From Candidatus Bathyarchaeota archaeon (GTDB lineage Archaea; Thermoproteota; Bathyarchaeia; TCS64; PIYN01): a stretch of 59,607 bases of DNA. This document shows, one piece after another, positions 59,515 through 59,607 of the stretch. A model generated the notes under the pieces. It was not told the DNA's origin. It saw only the letters and a list, made by a program, of their open reading frames with translations, and did no database searches. The stretch covers positions 1 to 59,607 of the forward strand of contig PIYN01000009.1 of the NCBI GenBank assembly GCA_003601775.1, in the 5' to 3' direction. The position numbers and the translations under genes are program-made. Position 1 is the stretch's first letter. Each line of letters starts with the position of its first letter.

Positions 59515-59607
59515 TGGCGCCGGGGGTGGGATTCGAACCCACGCGACCCTTACGGGTCACAAGCTCTCCAGGCCTGAGCCCTCCGGATAGGGGGTTTGCT
59601 CCATACC
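59515..59607 (-). tRNA. tRNA-Ser(GGA), 5' acceptor strand not contiguous (interrupted or partial)
   Basis: Read on the minus strand: encoded CCA at 59515-59517, acceptor 3' strand CCCCGGC, T arm GTGGG-TTCGAAT-CCCAC, long variable arm, anticodon stem CAGGC/GCTTG with loop CTGGAGA (anticodon GGA), and a D-arm-like CCCTATCCGGAGGGC. The expected GCCGGGG acceptor strand should precede the D stem, but the sequence there is GGTATGGAGCAAA up to the window edge. The 5' end therefore lies beyond the window, after an intron, or is encoded elsewhere. Confidence 0.75.

Noticed and set aside
1-59607. CRISPR arrays, insertion sequences or prophage modules
   Set aside because: No regularly spaced direct repeats, transposase, integrase or phage structural genes were seen.

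Overview
This is a GC-rich archaeal window with about 57 supported protein genes, two complete tRNA genes, and part of a third tRNA at the right edge. Archaeal markers are transcription factor E, aTrm56, archaeal-type HMG-CoA synthase with thiolase and DUF35 partners, GTP-dependent PEP carboxykinase, Mch, Ftr and formylmethanofuran dehydrogenase. TATA boxes often lie 25-30 bp before a start codon (leaderless genes), while operon-internal genes mostly use Shine-Dalgarno sites and many GTG/TTG starts. The gene content suggests a Thermoproteota/TACK lineage such as Bathyarchaeia. That placement is an inference. No mcr gene is present in the window.

Left part (1-24.7 kb), mostly housekeeping and central metabolism: a sugar isomerase fragment, RNase Z with the tRNA G10 methylase, an ornithine cyclodeaminase-like enzyme, a GPN GTPase, a glycosyltransferase with inositol-phosphate synthase, an MFS transporter, a Gfo/Idh dehydrogenase and a DUF362 protein. 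Next comes a mevalonate-entry operon (HMGCS, thiolase-like protein, DUF35, glycyl-tRNA synthetase). It is followed by an AT-rich, probably acquired HsdR-N-like endonuclease, archease, archaeal asparagine synthetase divergent from an AsnC/Lrp regulator, a CBS protein, PEPCK, an M20 peptidase, a two-subunit CoA-transferase and an ADP-forming acyl-CoA synthetase beta subunit.

Central part (24.8-38.7 kb): a large membrane protein, then the carbonyl/formyl branch of tetrahydromethanopterin C1 metabolism. Mch converges on Ftr; fwdC-ftr diverges from a seven-gene run fwdD-fwdB-fwdA-fwdF-like-hdrA(mvhD)-hdrC-hdrB. A RimK/MptN-like ligase, possibly for the pterin cofactor, lies tail-to-tail with hdrB. 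The layout implies CO2 (formate-level) reduction coupled to flavin-based electron bifurcation, without methanogenesis genes here.

Right part (38.7-59.6 kb): a TGS-domain GTPase with altered nucleotide-binding motifs, ThiI, Hsp20, an M48 protease, a GH172/DUF2961 enzyme, tRNA-Ser(GCT), an ECF-type membrane protein, and an information-processing run (Zn protein, aTrm56, TFE, HD hydrolase, tRNA-Val). Then come a metallo-beta-lactamase protein, a three-component aldehyde oxidoreductase locus arranged around one bidirectional promoter, a class III aminotransferase, and an M20 peptidase-alcohol dehydrogenase-DUF362 run. The right edge holds a small frameshifted reading frame and a tRNA-Ser(GGA) whose 5' end is not contiguous. 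AOR, CoA-transferase, acyl-CoA synthetase and aminotransferase together suggest amino-acid or peptide fermentation alongside C1 metabolism.

Points that most deserve checking: a thiolase-like protein in the mevalonate operon lacking both the nucleophilic Cys and the catalytic His; the fwd-hdr-mvhD operon with its nested palindromic divergent promoter; and the broken tRNA-Ser(GGA).
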